Below, one piece after another: positions 6,930 to 10,740 of a stretch of 10,740 nucleotides of DNA. The position numbers were made by a program, and so were the translations under genes. Below the pieces are notes generated by a model. It searched no databases, had not been told where the DNA came from, and was given only the letters and a program-made list of their open reading frames with translations. Origin of the DNA: Methanobacteriota archaeon (GTDB lineage: Archaea; Halobacteriota; Methanosarcinia; Methanosarcinales; Methanoperedenaceae). The DNA lies in assembly GCA_018899795.1 (NCBI GenBank), contig JAHIHJ010000153.1:1-10740 (forward strand), given 5' to 3'. Position 1 is the stretch's first letter, and each line of letters opens with the position of its first letter.

Positions 6930-6960
6930 TGATATTGACAGGAACTGATTATCAATATCA
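6930..6960 (+). promoter_or_regulatory. perfect 9-base-pair inverted repeat in the operon leader
   Basis: TGATATTGA (6930-6938) and TCAATATCA (6952-6960) are exact reverse complements separated by 13 bases. The repeat starts at about the predicted transcription start and ends two bases before the AGGAG ribosome-binding site at 6963-6967. It could be a protein operator at the start site or an RNA hairpin that affects ribosome access. It does not match a riboswitch class I recognise, and it is too small for most. Confidence 0.5.
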
Positions 6961-6973
6961 ATAGGAGCATTTC

Positions 6974-7453
6974 ATGAAAAAAAAGGAACAGACTACCTTC
7001 GACATATCCGGAGTGGATCCGATAATCGATAAATACAATTCGCAGCAGGGTTCACTTATCTCGATATTGCAGGACATACAGGAAGAGTACAGGTACCTGC
7101 CGCGTGAAGCGCTTGAGCATACAGCCAGGCGCCTCGGCATCCCCAGGACGCAGGTGTTCGGCGTGGCTACTTTTTTCAAAGCATTAAGTCTTAAACCCCG
7201 GGGCAGGCAGCTTGTTCATGTCTGCATGGGCACAGCCTGTCATGTCCGCGGCTCGCAAAACGTGCTTGAAGAAGTGGAGCGCAGGCTGGCGGTCAAAGCC
7301 GGGGATACGACGCCGGATGGAGAATATACTCTTGAGACCGTCAACTGTGTGGGAGCATGCGCACTTGGTCCTGTTGTTGTTATGAATGAAGAATATCATG
7401 GACAGATGGGCCCCCTCAAAGTGGAAAAGATCCTGAAGAAAAAACGAGACTGA
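6974..7453 (+). CDS. nuoE: NuoE-like [2Fe-2S] subunit of an NAD(H)-linked oxidoreductase
   Basis: The 159-residue protein is a thioredoxin-like [2Fe-2S] subunit of the NuoE/HndA/HydC family. The cluster ligands are visible as C84-MGTA-C89 and C125-VGA-C129, the standard C-x4-C and C-x3-C pairs. The N-terminal helical bundle has QDIQEEYRYLPREAL and the signature GVATFFKAL. In complexes of this type the cluster sits beside the FMN of the NuoF partner and passes electrons to or from it. The start is ATG with AGGAG six bases upstream. It is the first gene of the operon, and the next gene starts 11 bases after its stop. The length is normal for the soluble family. The symbol denotes family only; there is no membrane complex I around it. 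Confidence 0.92.
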   Translation: MKKKEQTTFDISGVDPIIDKYNSQQGSLISILQDIQEEYRYLPREALEHTARRLGIPRTQVFGVATFFKALSLKPRGRQLVHVCMGTACHVRGSQNVLEEVERRLAVKAGDTTPDGEYTLETVNCVGACALGPVVVMNEEYHGQMGPLKVEKILKKKRD

Positions 7454-7464
7454 AGGTGAATTAA

Positions 7465-9315
7465 TTGAATATATCGTCAATAAAGGAACTTAATGACCTG
7501 CGACGCAAAATACAGGCGAAAAGGGATCCCGACAAACCCTGCATTACAGTATGCGGCGGGCCGGGATGCCTTGCTAAGCAGTGCCTTGATGTCAGGGATG
7601 AATTCATAAGCGAAATAGCTGCAAAAAGTCTGAAGGATAAAGTGGACATCCGCACAACTGGCTGCCACGGTTACTGCGACCGTGGACCAATTGCTCTCAT
7701 ATATCCACGGGGGATCTTCTACCAGAGACTGACTACAAAAGATGTTAAAGAAATAGTTGAGGAGACAATTCTCAACGGCAGGACTGTTGACAGGTTGATA
7801 TATACTGATACAGAAACAGGCAAGACCATTGAAAATGAAGAGGAAATACCATTTTATAAGAGACAGATGCAGCTTGTCCTGAAGGATAACCGGAGGATAG
7901 ACCCTCACAGCATTGAAGATTATATTGCGATTGGTGGATACTCTGCCCTCGCAAAAGTGCTTGGCCGTATGAAGCCGCAGGAAGTACTGGACGAAGTTAA
8001 AAGATCCGGACTTCGCGGGAGAGGCGGAGGCGGTTTCCCAACTGGCGTCAAATGGGAATCCACCCACAATGCGCCAGGTGAAGATAAGTATGTTATCTGC
8101 AACGCGGACGAAGGCGACCCAGGAGCCTTCATGGACAGGAGCATACTTGAAGGCAATCCGCACAGTGTTCTTGAAGGCATGATAATCGGCGCTTATGCCA
8201 TTGGTTCACACGAAGGGTATGTTTATGTGAGGAACGAATACCCTCTTGCGGTAAAAAACATTACGATCGCCATCCAGCAGGCGCAGGAGCTTGGAATTCT
8301 TGGCGATAACATCCTTGGCTCAGGATTCGGTTTCGATGTCAGGATAAACAGGGGCGGCGGAGCGTTCGTATGCGGCGAATCCACCGCGCTCATGGCCTCG
8401 CTTGAAGGAAAGCCTGGAGAGCCGCGCGCAAAGTACATCCACACATCAGAGAAAGGATTGTGGGATAAGCCCTCCAACCTTAACAACGTGGAGACATGGG
8501 CGAACGTGCCGCTCATAATAAACAACGGCTCTTCCTGGTTTTCAAGCATAGGCACGGAATCGAGCAAAGGGACAAAGGTGTTCAGCCTTGTGGGGAAGAT
8601 AAACAACACAGGTCTCGTGGAAGTGCCCATGGGCATCACCCTTCGGGAGATAATCTACGATATAGGCGGTGGCATCCCGGGAGGCAGGGCGTTCAAGGCA
8701 GTGCAGACCGGCGGTCCAAGCGGCGGCTGCATACCCGAAAGCCTGCTTGACCTTCCTGTTGACTATGAGAGGCTGACAGAAGTCGGCTCAATGATGGGTT
8801 CAGGCGGGATGATAGTGATGGATGAGGGCACCTGCATGGTGGATATCGCAAGGTACTACATCAATTTCCTGCAGGAAGAGTCGTGCGGGAAATGCGTGCC
8901 GTGCCGCGAGGGACTGTTCAGGCTGGGAGAGATACTCACTGATATAACAAAGGGCAGGGGAAAGTTGGAGGACATCCAGCTCATAGAAGACCTCTCAGGT
9001 ATGATGAAAGATGCGTCCCTGTGCGGTCTTGGAACAACTGCCCCAAATCCTGTGATGTCAACGCTGAACTATTTCAGGGATGAGTATATTGCGCACATAA
9101 GGGACGGAAAATGCCCGGCCGGTGTGTGTAGGGAACTCATAACGTTCAGCATAGATGAAGATAATTGCACAGGCTGCGGCGTATGTTTGAAGAACTGCCC
9201 GTCAGGCGCAATCACGGGTGAGAAAAAACAGGTGCATGTAATTGATGCACAGAAGTGCACAAAATGCGGGATCTGCTATGATTCATGCAAGTTCGACGCT
9301 ATCAAAAAGGAGTGA
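7465..9315 (+). CDS. nuoF: NuoF/HndC/HydB-like NAD(H)-binding flavoprotein with extra Fe-S domains
   Basis: The 616-residue protein oxidises or reduces NAD(P)(H) through FMN and spreads the electrons to several clusters. In order: a thioredoxin-like [2Fe-2S] domain (C30-x4-C35, C67-x3-C71); the NuoF core with the nucleotide/FMN loop GLRGRGGGGFPTG (182-194), ICNADEGDPGAF and RGGGAFVCGESTALMASLEG; a [4Fe-4S] site C474-x2-C477-x2-C480 with C520; and a C-terminal ferredoxin domain with two sets, C568/571/574/578 and C598/601/604/608. This full layout is that of HydB and HndC in soluble, often electron-bifurcating enzymes, and is longer than complex I NuoF. The start is TTG, because a stop (TAA at 7462) lies directly upstream in frame and AGGTGA (7454-7459) is 5 bases before it. 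Its stop lies 5 bases before the next start. Confidence 0.95.
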   Translation: MNISSIKELNDLRRKIQAKRDPDKPCITVCGGPGCLAKQCLDVRDEFISEIAAKSLKDKVDIRTTGCHGYCDRGPIALIYPRGIFYQRLTTKDVKEIVEETILNGRTVDRLIYTDTETGKTIENEEEIPFYKRQMQLVLKDNRRIDPHSIEDYIAIGGYSALAKVLGRMKPQEVLDEVKRSGLRGRGGGGFPTGVKWESTHNAPGEDKYVICNADEGDPGAFMDRSILEGNPHSVLEGMIIGAYAIGSHEGYVYVRNEYPLAVKNITIAIQQAQELGILGDNILGSGFGFDVRINRGGGAFVCGESTALMASLEGKPGEPRAKYIHTSEKGLWDKPSNLNNVETWANVPLIINNGSSWFSSIGTESSKGTKVFSLVGKINNTGLVEVPMGITLREIIYDIGGGIPGGRAFKAVQTGGPSGGCIPESLLDLPVDYERLTEVGSMMGSGGMIVMDEGTCMVDIARYYINFLQEESCGKCVPCREGLFRLGEILTDITKGRGKLEDIQLIEDLSGMMKDASLCGLGTTAPNPVMSTLNYFRDEYIAHIRDGKCPAGVCRELITFSIDEDNCTGCGVCLKNCPSGAITGEKKQVHVIDAQKCTKCGICYDSCKFDAIKKE

Positions 9316-9320
9316 TCGCA

Positions 9321-10031
9321 ATGTCTGAAAAGAGTATTCAACGGGGCGAAATGGTAACGTTCACGCTCAATGGTGCGCAGGTCAAAGCAGATCCTGGATG
9401 GAGCCTGCTTGAAGCGATACGGTTCTACGGTCTTGATATTCCCACCCTCTGCTATGACGAAGGGCTTACTCCATACGGCGGGTGCAGGCTCTGCGTGGTG
9501 GAACTGGGAAGCGGCAAGAAAGCCAAACTCGTTGCGTCATGCGTTCATCCTGTAAGGGAAGGGCTTGATGTACGCACGCACAGCAACCGTGTTTTAAAGA
9601 CGCGCAAGATGATCCTTGAGCTTCTCATCGCAAGGTGCTCCAGCTCAAAGAAGCTTCAGGACATGGCTGCGCTGCTTGAACTCAGGGAGGTCAGGTTCAG
9701 ACCGCTGAACGACGACTGCATCCTGTGCGGACTATGTGTGCGCATGTGCGAGGAGCAGATGGTAGCAAAAGCCATCGGTTTCGCTGGAAGAGGGAAGGAC
9801 AGGTACATCACCACTCCTTTTGACATGACATCGGAAGAATGTCGAAAGTGCGGCGCATGTATGTATATCTGCCCCGTCTGTGAACTGCGGTGCCAGGGTC
9901 CGAATGCGGAAACCACTCTGTGCAGCGGGTGCATCAACACCGAACCTGTCTGCACAAGTGAGTTCGATGATGCCATGTGCTTCATGGTGCCATGCCTATC
10001 GTGTGTGAAAAAACCTGAGGATGTTAAATAA
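9321..10031 (+). CDS. short NuoG/HoxU-like iron-sulfur subunit with cysteine-rich C-terminal tail
   Basis: The 236-residue protein matches the N-terminal electron-transfer part of NuoG. It has a plant-type [2Fe-2S] domain (C44, C55, C58, C74), then a linker with LLIARCSSSKKLQDMA in the place of the His-Cys3 region. The histidine and cysteines for the N5-type cluster are not present there. A 2x[4Fe-4S] ferredoxin part follows (C133/136/139/143 and C174/177/180/184). After this come eight further cysteines within about 42 residues (187, 191, 201, 204, 211, 220, 225, 228), which ordinary HoxU/NuoG subunits lack. There is no molybdopterin or H-cluster domain, so it can only wire electrons to another subunit. 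ATG 9321 is chosen because AAGGAG (9307-9312) precedes it by 8 bases; the same frame is open from 9285 inside the previous gene. It likely links NuoEF to the FMN protein encoded next. Confidence 0.9.
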   Translation: MSEKSIQRGEMVTFTLNGAQVKADPGWSLLEAIRFYGLDIPTLCYDEGLTPYGGCRLCVVELGSGKKAKLVASCVHPVREGLDVRTHSNRVLKTRKMILELLIARCSSSKKLQDMAALLELREVRFRPLNDDCILCGLCVRMCEEQMVAKAIGFAGRGKDRYITTPFDMTSEECRKCGACMYICPVCELRCQGPNAETTLCSGCINTEPVCTSEFDDAMCFMVPCLSCVKKPEDVK

Positions 10032-10075
10032 CGATTTAAAAGTAGAAAAAATATTAAAATGTCTGGAGGATCAAT

Positions 10076-10740
10076 ATGTCATTAACAAGAGTAAATGCAA
10101 CGGCGGCAACGCTGACAAAGAACAGAACTGAAGGCTCAATAAGCCCCTTAAGCGGCATGTGTGTAACATGCGTAGATGGATGCATCGGAATGTGTGAGAT
10201 CGGAAAATCTGCATATCGCGGACCAGAAGTGATATATCCGCAGCCATTCGGTATTATTACCGCGGCTTCTGAGAAGGATTATCCGATCGACCTGAGCCAC
10301 TTCAATATCCTTGGCACCGCTGTGGGAGCGCATGGAATAGAGGCAAACAGCAATGTTGCGATATTCCCGAATGTTGACCTTGAGGTCAGGATAGGCAAGG
10401 AAAAAGATATCAAGCTAAGGCTTCCATTCATAATCCCTGGTCTTGGGAGCACTGCAGTTGCACAGAACAACTGGGACGGGCTTGCGATTGGTTCTGCAAT
10501 ATCTGGAGTTCCTCTCACTATAGGTGAGAACGTGTGCGGCATGGATCCGCAGTCCACTATTGAGGATGGAAAGATCGTGGATTCGCCTGAGCTTGCAAGC
10601 AGGATAAAGATGTACCGGGACTGGCAGACCGATGGCTACGGCGATATCATTTTGCAGGCTAACGTGGAAGATACTGTGCTTGGAGTACAGGAATATGGTC
10701 TGGAAAAATTAGGTGTAGAGACAGTAGAGCTGAAATGGGG
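10076..10740 (+). CDS. glutamate-synthase-like FMN protein with N-terminal Cys4 motif (paralogue 2), 3' partial
   Basis: The first 221 codons are present before the window ends. The start is ATG 10076 with GGAGG at 10065-10069, 44 bases after the previous stop, and no terminator lies between, so it probably belongs to the NuoEFG-like operon. The protein is a clear paralogue of the minus-strand FMN protein (5128-6717): over 61 ungapped residues from the start of the Cys motif, 39 are identical. It keeps C29-x2-C32-x3-C36-x3-C40 (CVTCVDGCIGMC), the GLGST turn, GENVCGMDP and VELKWG, where the FMN barrel begins. The FMN-phosphate motif and the region where the [3Fe-4S] cysteines would lie are beyond the window. 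Being in the operon makes it the likely catalytic partner of the NuoEFG-like trio; this is inferred from position. Confidence 0.85.
   Translation, partial: MSLTRVNATAATLTKNRTEGSISPLSGMCVTCVDGCIGMCEIGKSAYRGPEVIYPQPFGIITAASEKDYPIDLSHFNILGTAVGAHGIEANSNVAIFPNVDLEVRIGKEKDIKLRLPFIIPGLGSTAVAQNNWDGLAIGSAISGVPLTIGENVCGMDPQSTIEDGKIVDSPELASRIKMYRDWQTDGYGDIILQANVEDTVLGVQEYGLEKLGVETVELKW

Noticed and set aside
6718..6973. A riboswitch or small RNA gene in the divergent region
   Set aside because: Only short inverted repeats are visible; no known riboswitch core, tRNA or small-RNA fold with a terminator could be recognised.
7477..8163. Long minus-strand open frame of 228 codons opposite the NuoF-like gene
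   Set aside because: It lies wholly inside a strongly conserved coding gene on the other strand, has no ribosome-binding site and no recognisable domain.
6974..10031. Respiratory complex I operon
   Set aside because: No membrane or quinone-site subunits are present, and the NuoF-like and NuoG-like subunits have the domain layout of soluble hydrogenase or dehydrogenase modules.

Overview
The window most likely comes from an archaeon, probably a euryarchaeote near the Methanosarcinales or methane-oxidising lineages. Supporting signs are archaeal TATA-like boxes about 25 bases before likely transcript starts, a DacZ-type diadenylate cyclase, a lipobox surface protein rich in N-glycosylation sequons, and archaeal glutamate-synthase-like FMN proteins. 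The lineage is inferred from gene content; no rRNA or marker gene is present.

Left edge (1-821): an AT-rich remnant of a MNT/HEPN-type nucleotidyltransferase cassette. The nucleotidyltransferase frame is open to the window edge. The small helical partner behind it has no stop of its own and runs straight into the next gene, so it looks truncated.

Central left (822-5054): a full-length AcnB-type aconitase, then a diadenylate cyclase (dacZ), then a membrane-anchored lipoprotein that overlaps dacZ by one base. A near-perfect Fur-box-like palindrome lies between a strong TATA box and the dacZ start codon. It suggests metal-responsive control of c-di-AMP synthesis. A hairpin at 5097-5119 separates this operon from the convergent gene on the right.

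Right half (5128-10740): a redox locus. A minus-strand gene encodes a glutamate-synthase-like FMN protein with an N-terminal four-cysteine motif. A 256-base divergent control region follows, with TATA boxes for both directions, a 10-base direct repeat spaced 41 bases apart, and a 9-base-pair inverted repeat in the plus-strand leader. The plus-strand operon then encodes a NuoE-like subunit, a NuoF-like subunit with extra N- and C-terminal iron-sulfur domains, a short NuoG/HoxU-like subunit with an unusual cysteine-rich tail, and a second glutamate-synthase-like FMN protein that runs off the window. The two FMN proteins are clear paralogues. The NuoEFG-like trio resembles the diaphorase module of HydABC/HndABCD-type (including electron-bifurcating) enzymes, but the window shows no hydrogenase or formate dehydrogenase catalytic subunit. 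The FMN protein may take that place, which would make this an NAD(H)-linked iron-sulfur flavoenzyme of unknown substrate.
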